Position numbers and translations under genes: made by a program
Assembly (NCBI GenBank): GCA_052400625.1
Contig: JBQTGH010000008.1
DNA: 64,000 nt
DNA from: Thermophagus sp052400625
GTDB taxonomy: Bacteria; Bacteroidota; Bacteroidia; Bacteroidales; Marinilabiliaceae
Strand: one strand, 5' to 3'
Shown here: in pieces, positions 42,870-50,963 of the stretch
Layout: every line of letters starts with the position of its first letter
Numbering within the stretch: position 1 is the first letter of the stretch
The notes under the pieces: generated by a model
Databases searched by the model: none
The model's input: the letters and a program-made list of their open reading frames with translations, nothing else
What the model was told of the DNA's origin: nothing

Positions 42870-43196
42870 ATGAAACGTAAGTTTTGGTTCACCCTAACTG
42901 CTTTGTTGCTTTTTGTTGTTGCAACACCCACGATGTATGCCGTTGAAAACGACCACACCCTTTACTCTGCAACTCAGCAAGATGAAGTCACTTTCAATGA
43001 AATTGAGATCAGTGAGGTCCCTGAAGCTGTTCTTGAAGCCGTTAAAAAGGAACATCCCGAAACACCTGTTACTAAAGCCAAAGTTGCCGAAGTTGACGGA
43101 AAAAAAGTCTACAAACTCGTTCTCGGAAATGAAGGAGATGAAAAAGTCATTGCCCTTTACAACAGCGATGGCACAACATATACCCCTAACTCCTAA
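42870..43196 (+). CDS. Small exported PepSY-like protein
   Basis: A 108-residue periplasmic protein. Residues 1-24 form a signal peptide (MKRKFWFTLTALLLFVVATP, cleavage after YA). The mature part carries a single PepSY-like unit: EIEISEVPEAVLEAVKKEHP, then TKAKVAEVDGKKVYKLVLGN and a final strand ending ALYNSDGTTYTPN. Such domains occur in Bacteroidota secreted proteins and in BLIP-like inhibitors; function is unknown. It has a strong terminator of its own and a candidate sigma-54 promoter, so it may be a target of the regulator encoded next. Confidence 0.82.
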   Translation: MKRKFWFTLTALLLFVVATPTMYAVENDHTLYSATQQDEVTFNEIEISEVPEAVLEAVKKEHPETPVTKAKVAEVDGKKVYKLVLGNEGDEKVIALYNSDGTTYTPNS

Positions 43197-43222
43197 ACTG
43201 TTATAATTTCCTTATTTCTTAA

Positions 43223-43258
43223 GAAGGACTGCCATGTGATGGTAGTCCTTTTTTTTTG
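43223..43258 (+). terminator. Intrinsic terminator after the PepSY-like gene
   Basis: AAGGACTGCCAT pairs with ATGGTAGTCCTT (one G-T wobble) around GTG, and nine T residues follow. Confidence 0.92.
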
Positions 43259-43365
43259 ACCTCTACCAGCTGAAACACCTGTAACCAAATAAACAATGAT
43301 ACCAACGCGCCCCAACTCTTTTTAACAATATAAAATCGGACCAAAATTATCCCTACAGCCATAAA

Positions 43366-43385
43366 ATTGGTTATATTTAACCAAT
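43366..43385. promoter_or_regulatory. 20-bp palindrome before the sigma-54 regulator gene
   Basis: ATTGGTTA-TATT-TAACCAAT, with perfect 8-nt arms, ends 16 nt before the ATG. Its position suggests an operator over the transcript start or leader. Confidence 0.5.
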
Positions 43386-43401
43386 CAAAACGATCAGGGG
43401 C

Positions 43402-44718
43402 ATGAATAAAAAAATACTGATTATTGATGATGACACCTCATTTGGTTTAATGGTGAGCGGGTATTTGAGAAAAAAGGAGATGGAAACGTCTCTTGCCGGC
43501 TCCTACCAAAAAGCCAAAACATTAATCAACCATGAACATTTCGATTTAATTCTGTCCGACCACCGCTTGCCCGACGGTAGCGGCTTGGATGTTTTGAACT
43601 ACGCCAAAAGTAAATATCCCAATCTGCCGGTGGTATTGATCACTGCTTATTCGGACATCCGAGTGGCTGTCAATGCCATAAAAAAAGGGGCTTTCGAATA
43701 CATTACCAAACCCGTAAATGCCACTGAGCTGATTCATGTGGTGGAAAAAGCTTTAAAAAGCAGCGATCATTCTTCTCCTTTATCCAACGGGTACATCGTT
43801 AGTGTGGGGGATCACTCCAATGAGATGGATGAACACATTCGACTGGTGGCACCTACCGAGGTATCGATACTGATACAGGGCGAAAGTGGCACCGGCAAAG
43901 AGTTTGTGGCGCGTCGCATTCACGAGCTCAGCCAACACCGGAACGAGCCATTTGTAGCGGTGGACTGCGGAGCCCTCACCCCGGAAATCGCTTCCAGCGA
44001 ATTGTTCGGACATGTCAAAGGAAGTTTTACAGGAGCGCTGGATGACAAAAAAGGCCATTTCGAAAGCGTCGGAAAAGGAACCATCTTTCTGGACGAAGTG
44101 GGGAATTTGAGCTACGATGTGCAGGTAAAACTACTCAGAGCCATTCAGGAACGACGGGCCCACAGAGTCGGCGGCAATCAGGAATTTCCTATTGAAGCTC
44201 GTATTCTGACGGCGACCAATGATGATTTGAGAATAAAAGCGCGCGAAGGAAATTTTAGAGAGGATTTATTTCACCGGCTCAATGAATTTACGATAATCGT
44301 TCCCCCACTTCGTGAAAGACAGGACGAATTAATGGTATTCACCGACCATTTTTGTCGCCAGGCAGCCGATGAATTTGGAAAAGAGATCAAAGGCTTCACA
44401 GAAGAGGTGATGGAAGCTTTTGGCACCTACGACTGGCCGGGAAATCTCCGGGAACTCAGAAATGTTGTCCGACGAGCCGTATTGCTCAGCAAAGACCATT
44501 GGATTGGCCGGGAAGTCATTCCCCCCGAAATTTTGGAACCACACCCCCGGTCCATTAATGCCACCAGCTTTTCTGAAGAAAAAGAAAAAACAGAGAAACA
44601 ATTAATCGAAGAAACTCTTCGTAAAGTGAAACACAACAAGAGCAAGGCTGCCCGATTGCTGGGAATTGACCGCAAGACTCTCTACAATAAACTTCAAAAA
44701 CTGAAAATTGACTACTAA
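43402..44718 (+). CDS. NtrC-family sigma-54-dependent response regulator
   Basis: A 438-residue transcription activator. Receiver domain 1-120: acidic pair Asp10/Asp11, phosphoacceptor Asp53 (LILSDHRLPDG), TAYSD and the Lys in YITKP. AAA+ domain about 140-375: Walker A GESGTGKE (160-167), the sigma-54 contact loop GSFTGA (207-212, Ala to Ser relative to canonical GAFTGA), Walker B GTIFLDEVG, arginine finger region FREDLFHRLNEF and the DWPGNLRELRNV sensor 2. C-terminal Fis-type helix-turn-helix KSKAARLLGIDRKTLYNKL. All parts are intact. It converges on the hybrid kinase gene, its likely partner. Confidence 0.96.
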   Translation: MNKKILIIDDDTSFGLMVSGYLRKKEMETSLAGSYQKAKTLINHEHFDLILSDHRLPDGSGLDVLNYAKSKYPNLPVVLITAYSDIRVAVNAIKKGAFEYITKPVNATELIHVVEKALKSSDHSSPLSNGYIVSVGDHSNEMDEHIRLVAPTEVSILIQGESGTGKEFVARRIHELSQHRNEPFVAVDCGALTPEIASSELFGHVKGSFTGALDDKKGHFESVGKGTIFLDEVGNLSYDVQVKLLRAIQERRAHRVGGNQEFPIEARILTATNDDLRIKAREGNFREDLFHRLNEFTIIVPPLRERQDELMVFTDHFCRQAADEFGKEIKGFTEEVMEAFGTYDWPGNLRELRNVVRRAVLLSKDHWIGREVIPPEILEPHPRSINATSFSEEKEKTEKQLIEETLRKVKHNKSKAARLLGIDRKTLYNKLQKLKIDY

Positions 44719-44767
44719 CCCAAAAATCAGACACGGCTGCCATATTTTTTTGCCCTTGGGATGGGAC

Positions 44768-47233
44768 CTATCCGTTCACTTTTTCCAATTCCTTTTCCAC
44801 CCGTTTCCAATGTTTTTTTAACCGTTTAAAGCTCCGTTTAAGCTGTGAATGGTAGCCGGGTTTACTCATCACTTCCATCCCTTTCAGGATGGCCACCCCT
44901 TCTTCTATGGCATATTGGCGGAATCCCGTTAGCATTTTATGAGCCAAATCCGAGATGGCATCAAACTTCCTTTTTCGGATCAGGAACGACATCTCTATTA
45001 AATTCTTATTGGTCTCATGAATAAAAGTCGTCACCACCGAAGCAAGAAACGCCTGATCCTCTCCGGTAAATGACAAAACACCGTTTAAGTCGTACAGAGC
45101 TGCAGCAGCCGCCTCTTTATTTCCGACATCTTCATGGGGAAGAGTTGGAGCCTCGATCAATCGCCGGATAGCCTTTAACAAATCGCTTTTGGAAAATGGT
45201 TTGGGCAAAAAAGTAATGTTTTCCATTTGCGATGTTTCGTCCAGAAGATGTTGGTTCGCAGCCGCCGAAAATAAAAGAACCGGAACCGTGCTTCTTTTAC
45301 GTATCTCCTTAACAAACTCGACACCGTTCATTCCCGGCATTCGGTAGTCGGAGATAATCAAATCAAAAGATCCCTGGTCAAGCCACTCAAGAGCTTCTGT
45401 GGCAGTGGAACATCCATGAATATTGGTATGATGCTTAAGAAACCCACGCAGCAACTGTTGTACGAGTGGGTCATCATCAACCACCAGCAGATTCTTTCCA
45501 TCAGGCACAAGAACTTTATTCTCTCCATGGTTTTGCCGACCGGAAGTTGGTAACAGCAACGGTATGCGAAACCAAAAGGTACAACCTTTTTCCGCATTGT
45601 TTCTGAAGCCAATGGTACCCTCCATGGCTTCAACAAGTTTTTTACTGATGGCTAGCCCTAAGCCGGATCCGGATGCTTTAGGTGAGGTCACCGTATTGAA
45701 CCGTGAAAACGCCTCAAACAACTCGTTTGGATCATCAACGGATAGGCCTGGGCCGGTATCTTTAACCGCAAACAATAAATCTTTTTCTTCTTTTTCCAGA
45801 GAAATTATTACGGCGCCCTCTCCCGTAAACTTAATGGCATTGCCCACCAGGTTGATCAAAATTTGTTGGAGACGGGTTTTATCACCACGAAAAGTGGGAA
45901 TATCGGTCCCAATGGAATAGCGAAAGTTAATTTCTTTTTCTTTGGCTTTCCCGATAAACGTTTCCCACACTTCACGCACCAGATCGTCGGGATGAACAGC
46001 CTCATAATGAAGCGTGATCTTACCTTCATTCATCTGAGACATATCCAAGATATCATTCACCAGCGCCAACAAGTGCTGGGCAGCGTTGTAAATGATCTCG
46101 GCGCTGTGGTTATCAGACTTCATAAGTTCTGAAAAACCAATAATAGATGTCAGGGGAGTTCGAATTTCATGACTCATATTAGCCAGAAACCGTTCCTTGG
46201 TCTTCATGAGCGACTCAACTTTTTCTTTGGATTTCACCAACTGTTCTTTCATACGTCTGCTTCTTCGCAAATCCCGGTTGATCCAAAACACAAAACCAAT
46301 AATAATGATGAGGGCCGATATCCCAAGAAAAATAAGCTGTTGCAACAGGTCAATCCTCATATTTGTCAAGCCTTCCTGGTATTGAGAGGATGCGGCCAGT
46401 GCCTCCCCTTGCAACTGGTGCACAATCTCACGAATGGTACCGGTAAGCTGGTCATCGAGACGAATCAGGCTACGCTCTCTCCCCAGCAACAGCTCGGAAA
46501 AACGACGATCTTGTTTCTCTATGATATCCAACTGCTTGCGTACTTTTTCTATGGCAGGATCTTTGGTCACCTTTGTAATGAAAGAGGAATCAACGATCTG
46601 GTGTATTTTAGGCGTGGGAGAAATCACCACCGAGTCTTCCCCTTTATTGCCGGTGATAAATCGCGAAATGCGCCCCAAGAAAGTTATTTTTTCTTCATCC
46701 TCATCAGGAAGAATTGGCGTTTCAACAGAATCGACCACAAAGTGAGAATAGGTAATTTGACTGATCTGATAATTAAGGCTATCGGGCAAGAAAAACCGAA
46801 CATCCTGATATTTACTTCTATAACGATTAATCTCACTGAGCTCAAAAAGTTGCTGAATACGCTCTCTCTTTTGATCATAAAGGATTTTAAGAGTATCCAC
46901 CTTAGTCAGAGACAGGGTGTCCGAAAAAACAATTCCCAAACTGTCCAGAAGCACATGGACGGAGTCGTTTAAAGACTTAAACCTCTGATGGTCCTGCCTT
47001 AACCCGGTCAGCACATATATTCTGGAGGCTCGATCAACATCCTGCATTCTAAAAATCAATTCATTAAGCAGAAGAAGCCGTTTGCCCACCGGGTCGGTTC
47101 GCGGATGGTTACTCAAATGACGTACAACACCAAAATAATTGATCCCAAAAGCCAAAGCGGCCACAATCAATAACAACACAAAACCGGTGGTAACTTTGGT
47201 ATTAATATATCGTTCAGGCCAGTTGCTTCTCAT
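44768..47233 (-). CDS. Hybrid sensor histidine kinase with receiver and Hpt domains
   Basis: An 821-residue membrane kinase. TM1 (about 14-33, TGFVLLLIVAALAFGINYF) and TM2 (about 297-317, LIFLGISALIIIIGFVFWI) enclose a roughly 260-residue periplasmic domain of unknown ligand, predicted helical. HisKA has the phosphoacceptor His in NMSHEIRTPLTSIIGF. HATPase has LVGNAIKFTGEG, DTGPGLSV and SGSGLGLAISKKL. The receiver follows (LLVVDDDPLVQQLL, FDLIISDYRMPGMNGVEF). A C-terminal Hpt helix bundle has ISDLAHKMLTGF. Such a phosphorelay normally ends at a separate regulator; the adjacent, convergent NtrC-type protein is the obvious candidate. Confidence 0.95.
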   Translation of the reverse strand: MRSNWPERYINTKVTTGFVLLLIVAALAFGINYFGVVRHLSNHPRTDPVGKRLLLLNELIFRMQDVDRASRIYVLTGLRQDHQRFKSLNDSVHVLLDSLGIVFSDTLSLTKVDTLKILYDQKRERIQQLFELSEINRYRSKYQDVRFFLPDSLNYQISQITYSHFVVDSVETPILPDEDEEKITFLGRISRFITGNKGEDSVVISPTPKIHQIVDSSFITKVTKDPAIEKVRKQLDIIEKQDRRFSELLLGRERSLIRLDDQLTGTIREIVHQLQGEALAASSQYQEGLTNMRIDLLQQLIFLGISALIIIIGFVFWINRDLRRSRRMKEQLVKSKEKVESLMKTKERFLANMSHEIRTPLTSIIGFSELMKSDNHSAEIIYNAAQHLLALVNDILDMSQMNEGKITLHYEAVHPDDLVREVWETFIGKAKEKEINFRYSIGTDIPTFRGDKTRLQQILINLVGNAIKFTGEGAVIISLEKEEKDLLFAVKDTGPGLSVDDPNELFEAFSRFNTVTSPKASGSGLGLAISKKLVEAMEGTIGFRNNAEKGCTFWFRIPLLLPTSGRQNHGENKVLVPDGKNLLVVDDDPLVQQLLRGFLKHHTNIHGCSTATEALEWLDQGSFDLIISDYRMPGMNGVEFVKEIRKRSTVPVLLFSAAANQHLLDETSQMENITFLPKPFSKSDLLKAIRRLIEAPTLPHEDVGNKEAAAAALYDLNGVLSFTGEDQAFLASVVTTFIHETNKNLIEMSFLIRKRKFDAISDLAHKMLTGFRQYAIEEGVAILKGMEVMSKPGYHSQLKRSFKRLKKHWKRVEKELEKVNG

Positions 47234-47393
47234 TACAATACTTTTTGGTTTATGGTTGGCATCAGCCTGCCTCGCAAAGTTATGCCATCTGACATCTCAA
47301 TTTGAGGCTGACAACCATTAATATTCCCCTATAGCGAGACCTTTATAGTCCCATGCATAAGCTCTGGTTGCATTCGTATCACACTTTTTAAGT

Positions 47394-47562
47394 CATTGGT
47401 CGAATGAAACTCGCAGGAACAAACAAGTTCCAAGTTTCTAGTTCACAGTGCGTAGATACATCCAAACGGCCTAATCGCCTAATGGTCTATCTGACTATTG
47501 ACCGAACAACCTAAAGATCAGGCTTTTTTTGTGACAACCTTAATTGGTCATGCACGTTTCAT
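47394..47562 (+). repeat. Dispersed element, copy C (interrupted)
   Basis: Left part CATTGGTCGAATGAAACTC plus GCA (47394-47415) and right part TTTTTTGTGACAACCTTAAT then TGGTCATGCACGTTTCAT (47524-47562) match copies A, B and D. About 85 extra bases lie between them, including GGCCTAATCGCCTAATGG. It lies 160 nt upstream of the hybrid kinase start in the same relative orientation as the other copies. Confidence 0.6.
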
Positions 47563-48108
47563 AATGCAATATAATGATTAATATAAAAACCAACATCCGG
47601 CCGAATTGGCAGCAAACATGGCAAAGCGCAATCATTTCCGGGAAAAAATTATGCATCAAACTTAACCATTCCAACGCTCCCGGGTTGTCCATCAACGTGG
47701 GTGAAAATTGTTCGGGAAAACTTCAAATGCCAACATCGCAGATAGAAATTTTTAGTATCTAATTCATCTAAAACCATAAGCAAATGTAACGCACATGACA
47801 ATGGTTACATAGTGCTCCTTTTGGGCAATCACATTTATCCTCCTCGTTTCCTTAGAATAAAAGCAATTGTTTAACATACGGATAAGAGGGTATAAGGATG
47901 GCACGTTACAGCCCTACTGTGAAAAATGGCAAGCTATTGCTCGTATGGGAGATCACCATGAAGGTCCGATTCCACGAAAAAAACAAAACTAATGTCAGGA
48001 CCCCAAATGACCGCATTTAGAAGCAAGAATACAGGGTCCTTCAATTTACGATGGGTGAATTAATTAGGAAATTCCATGTTGAAAAAAGAAAAAAATACCC
48101 CGATTTTA
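47563..48108. other. Intergenic region before tRNA-Met
   Basis: No supported gene. Small open frames exist (62 codons at 47574; 40 codons at 47898, MARYSPTVKNGKLLLVWEI) but neither shows family features. An inverted repeat AGGACCC/GGGTCCT spans 47997-48043. Confidence 0.35.
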
Positions 48109-48140
48109 ATTGGAAAATATTCCCAAAAGACCTACATTTG
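48109..48140 (+). promoter_or_regulatory. Promoter of tRNA-Met
   Basis: ATTG (48109-48112), a 20-nt spacer and TACATTTG (48133-48140) match the Bacteroidota consensus. The mature tRNA begins 19 nt later. Confidence 0.7.
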
Positions 48141-48159
48141 CAACCGCAAAAACAGGAAT

Positions 48160-48233
48160 GGCGAGGTAGCTCAGCTGGTTAGAGCGCATGATTCATAATC
48201 ATGAGGTCGGCGGTTCAAGCCCGCCTCTCGCTA
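48160..48233 (+). tRNA. tRNA-Met (CAT)
   Basis: A 74-nt cloverleaf. The acceptor GGCGAGG pairs with TCTCGCT, the D arm is AGCTCAGCTGGTTAGAGC, the anticodon stem CATGA/TCATG holds the loop TTCATAA with anticodon CAT, and the T arm is GGCGGTTCAAGCCCGCC. CCA is not encoded. Initiator features (a run of three G-C pairs in the anticodon stem) are absent, so this is elongator Met; a lysidine-modified tRNA-Ile cannot be fully excluded. Confidence 0.93.
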
Positions 48234-48236
48234 CAC

Positions 48237-48279
48237 AAAAAAGAGTTATAACACATCATTGTTATAACTCTTTTTTTTT
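48237..48279. terminator. Bidirectional terminator between tRNA-Met and gap
   Basis: GAGTTATAACA pairs perfectly with TGTTATAACTC around CATCAT, flanked by an A run on the left and a run of eight T on the right. It should stop the tRNA transcript and also the converging gap transcript. Confidence 0.9.
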
Positions 48280-48329
48280 ATTGTTACATCCCCGCGTTTC
48301 AAGATCACTTTCCGATATCTTCGAAATAA

Positions 48330-49322
48330 TTATATATCGACCAGAATCTGTCGAATCATTTGATTGGTAAACCCCCATTCGTTGTCGTACCAGGCCATCA
48401 CTTTAAGCAAGTCACCATCTACCACACGAGTCATCCCCAAATCCACCGTTGCGGCATACGGACTTTTTACAATATCTGATGAAACCAATGGTTCGTCTGA
48501 AACTGTTAACACATTCCGGTAACGATCAGTTACCGACTCTTCCTTAAACACTGCATTCACCTCTTCGACAGTGACATTTCGCCGGGCAACAAAAGTTAAA
48601 TCGGAAATGGACCCTACGGGTATGGGAACACGCAGGGCTACACCATCAAATACTCCTGCATATTGGGGTAATGCCTTGGTGGTGGCGATGGCTGCTCCGG
48701 TTGTGGTAGGAACAATATTGGCTGCTCCGGCACGTCCCATTCGAAAGTTCTTTTTTGAAGGGCCGTCTACGACGGACTGTGAAGCGGTATAAGCATGAAC
48801 CGTTGTCATAATCGCCTTTTTGATTCCTATCCGACGCCCCAGTATTTCAACAACCGGACTAATGTTATTGGTGGTACAACTGGCACAAGAAAAGATTCTG
48901 GTTTTCCCGCCCTCAGAATTAACCCCATGAACAACCGTCGGCACATCAGAACTTTTTGTGGGGGCTGAAATAATGACAGTTTTAGCTCCTGCAGTAATAT
49001 GATTTTCAGCATCTTTCCCCGCTGTAAACAAACCTGTCGCTTCTATGACAACATCAATAAGATACTTCTCCCAGGGCAACTCTTCCGGATTCCGAATCGA
49101 ATGATATTTAATTCTTTTCCCATTAACAATAATGTGATTGGAATCATAAGTCACCTCCTTTTCATAGATGCCATAAACCGAATCATACTTTATGAGGTAG
49201 GCGATATTTTCCACAGAAACAACATCATTGACTGCCACCAAATCCAGATTGGGGGTATCCAATATTACTTTAAGGGCTGCTCTGCCAATGCGCCCCATCC
49301 CATTAATTGCAATTTTTCTCAT
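48330..49322 (-). CDS. gap: Glyceraldehyde-3-phosphate dehydrogenase, type I
   Basis: A 330-residue glycolytic/gluconeogenic dehydrogenase. The NAD fold starts MRKIAINGMGRIGRAALKVI; the conserved Asp of VNDVVSVENIAYLIKYDSV favours NAD. The active site is FSCASCTTNNISPV with the nucleophilic Cys, followed by TTVHAYTASQSVVDGP, the His partner and the RAGAANIVPTTTGAA phosphate loop; WYDNEWGFTNQM closes the protein. I start at the ATG at 49322. A longer frame to 49367 adds CEFHSADNLEKFIG, which is the translation of dispersed element copy D and is not protein-like. It shows more divergence than usual (GMGRIG for GFGRIG), so a second GAPDH may exist elsewhere. Confidence 0.94.
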   Translation of the reverse strand: MRKIAINGMGRIGRAALKVILDTPNLDLVAVNDVVSVENIAYLIKYDSVYGIYEKEVTYDSNHIIVNGKRIKYHSIRNPEELPWEKYLIDVVIEATGLFTAGKDAENHITAGAKTVIISAPTKSSDVPTVVHGVNSEGGKTRIFSCASCTTNNISPVVEILGRRIGIKKAIMTTVHAYTASQSVVDGPSKKNFRMGRAGAANIVPTTTGAAIATTKALPQYAGVFDGVALRVPIPVGSISDLTFVARRNVTVEEVNAVFKEESVTDRYRNVLTVSDEPLVSSDIVKSPYAATVDLGMTRVVDGDLLKVMAWYDNEWGFTNQMIRQILVDI

Positions 49323-49341
49323 TCCTATAAATTTTTCTAAG

Positions 49342-49424
49342 TTATCGGCCGAATGGAACTCGCACAATATATGGGTCTATACATCTTCTTTTGTCACAAT
49401 TCCATATTGTCGTGAACGTTTCAC
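49342..49424 (+). repeat. Dispersed 83-bp element, copy D
   Basis: TATCGGCCGAATGGAACTC, GCAC, TCTATACATCTTCTTTTGTC, ACAA and GTCGTGAACGTTTCAC follow the consensus of the other copies. It ends 19 nt before the gap ATG. Here the central 9-mer is TTGTCACAA, the complement-type variant of the TTGTGACAA found in B and C. Confidence 0.7.
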
Positions 49425-49838
49425 ATCCGTTTCATTTTTTCCTTTTGTTGTATCCTGCCTTAAACGACACCGAACCCAACCCTGCGTCTCCTCACCAAAT
49501 AAATATTCAAAGGAAAGGTCACGTTCAACAAAATATCCACCTCGATCATTTTCTTATTTATTGGGATGGCGTCAATTTCACAAGGAAGACCCGTCATTCA
49601 GCTTGCAGTACAAACCCACCCTACTCTCATAAATGAAAAATGATTCAATGAAAGTTCAATTACTTTTTGGCCTTCTCAACCGGGAAAGACTAAACCATTT
49701 TTCCAAAATTATAGCCTAACAAAGTGTTTGTCAATAAAAAAGTGAGAGTCACTAAGAAGATTATTCAACTTATGAATAAGATTAAGAATTCATCGGGGAG
49801 AGGAAAAAATCACTAAACCTGGTTCATTTAAGAGCAAC

Positions 49839-49918
49839 AAAAAAAGGGCTGTTGAAAACAGCCCCTTTCCCTTTAAATCAGCATTTGCTAACCAAATCCA
49901 AGTCTATGAAAAAAATCT
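49839..49918 (-). ncRNA. Candidate small RNA 1 of a tandem trio
   Basis: On the minus strand a -7-like CATCTTTG (49932-49925) precedes about 80 nt that end in a hairpin, GGGCTGTT-TTC-AACAGCCC, and seven T residues. The body (ATTTTTTTCATAGACTTGG, then ATTTGGTTAGCAAATGCTG) is shared with the two other copies. No open frame of note. It lies between two minus-strand genes, gap and the DUF6249 gene. Confidence 0.55.
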
Positions 49919-50012
49919 ACGTTGCAAAGATGGTCATTTTTATTATTAAGAACATCAAAACTGCCTTAAAGCTTGTTAAAGCGTCACCCGCTCCCGATCT
50001 TTATCCTTCAAC

Positions 50013-50096
50013 AAAAAAAAGGACAGCAACCTTGAAGCACTGTCCTTTTCCCTTAAATCAGCTTTGTTAACCAAATCCAAATCTATGAAAAAAAAT
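50013..50096 (-). ncRNA. Candidate small RNA 2 of a tandem trio
   Basis: This is the best-formed copy. TATATTTG (50110-50103) fits TAnnTTTG exactly; the body reads ATTTTTTTTCATAGATTTGG then ATTTGGTTAACAAAGCTGA. The terminator stem AAAAGGACAG pairs with CTGTCCTTTT around a 13-nt loop and eight T residues close it. The stem sequence differs from copy 1 while remaining complementary. Confidence 0.6.
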
Positions 50097-50169
50097 CTAT
50101 TACAAATATAAGATTGTCTCCTATTAAAAAGACACAACTCTGGTTAAATGTGGTTAAAAAACAACTGGC

Positions 50170-50237
50170 AAAAAGGAACCTAAAATCATGGTTCCTTTAC
50201 CCAGTCATTTTTAAATCCAAGTTTTATGAAAAAATCC
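50170..50237 (-). ncRNA. Candidate small RNA 3 of a tandem trio
   Basis: CATATTTG (50251-50244) is the -7-like element. The body ATTTTTTCATAAAACTTGG keeps the shared block but is shorter. The terminator stem AAAGGAACC pairs with GGTTCCTTT around ATGATTTTA and is followed by TT after the stem, a weaker tail than in copies 1 and 2. It is the most diverged of the three. Confidence 0.5.
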
Positions 50238-50471
50238 CAATTACAAATATGATCAATCTTACACAAAATCTACGATCAAATAGGTTAATTAATGTTAACC
50301 AAGCCCCACAAAACCTCCAACATACACCCATCGTAACGCACTTAATAAAAGGACCAAACATCCATCATTGACACACTAATCCTTTTTACTATTTTCTTGC
50401 CATCTGCACTTCCGAAAGTGAAAATAAGCCATTTCAATAGTCATTCCGGGACATACGAAACCTGAAACGAA

Positions 50472-50831
50472 TCACTCATCATCGGTCAGAGACTTATTTT
50501 TTCTGATCAACATATAAAAGATCAGGAGGGCTAGTCCACCAAAAAGCAAAACCATTGAAATGTAAGCGACACCTTCCGAAAGTTGGCCTCCAACAGCCAA
50601 AAAGTCGCCTACGACAAACCCTAATGCCAGTCCCACAAGGAAAATGCCGTATTTCAGAGCATTTACTCGGTTCTTTTTTCCCTCTTCCTTAAAGATGGAG
50701 GCATCTCTACCCGAAGCAATCAAAGCCGTGCGTTCTATCCGTTTATTTCGGTAGTAACTTACCAAAACAACAATTCCGAAAATCATTCCGAAAAATGCTA
50801 CCGGTACAATTATTTCCACATTCATAGTCAT
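50472..50831 (-). CDS. DUF6249-like small membrane protein
   Basis: A 119-residue inner membrane protein with three hydrophobic segments: VEIIVPVAFFGMIFGIVVLV near the start, ALKYGIFLVGLALGFVVGDF in the middle and VAYISMVLLFGGLALLIFYM near the end. Between the first two is a charged stretch (YRNKRIERTALIASGRDAS) typical of the DUF6249 family. Its function is unknown. It is divergent from an ECF sigma gene and a small membrane protein, a grouping seen in Bacteroidota in which these proteins seem to act with the sigma factor. Two adjacent ATGs (50831, 50825) are equally good starts. Confidence 0.8.
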   Translation of the reverse strand: MTMNVEIIVPVAFFGMIFGIVVLVSYYRNKRIERTALIASGRDASIFKEEGKKNRVNALKYGIFLVGLALGFVVGDFLAVGGQLSEGVAYISMVLLFGGLALLIFYMLIRKNKSLTDDE

Positions 50832-50963
50832 AAATTTTAGTTTGTTTTACTTGTTTTGCCCGTTGGACGACAAATTTTTCAATAGGGTTACACTCAGAAC
50901 GATAAAAAGAAAAATCTGATTACCTTGTAACCTGAAGACCACCTAAAGCGTCTTATATCCACC

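Noticed and set aside
47898..48020. A 40-codon frame (MARYSPTVKNGKLLLVWEI...) preceded by GGATGGCACG
   Set aside because: No family resemblance or promoter; a sigma-54 reading of TGGCACG-N-GC is one base short of the required spacing.
49852..50371. Plus-strand frames of 72 and 85 codons in the small-RNA region, with ATGAAAAAAATCTA starts
   Set aside because: They run through the hairpins and are not conserved between the three units, whereas the RNA stems are.
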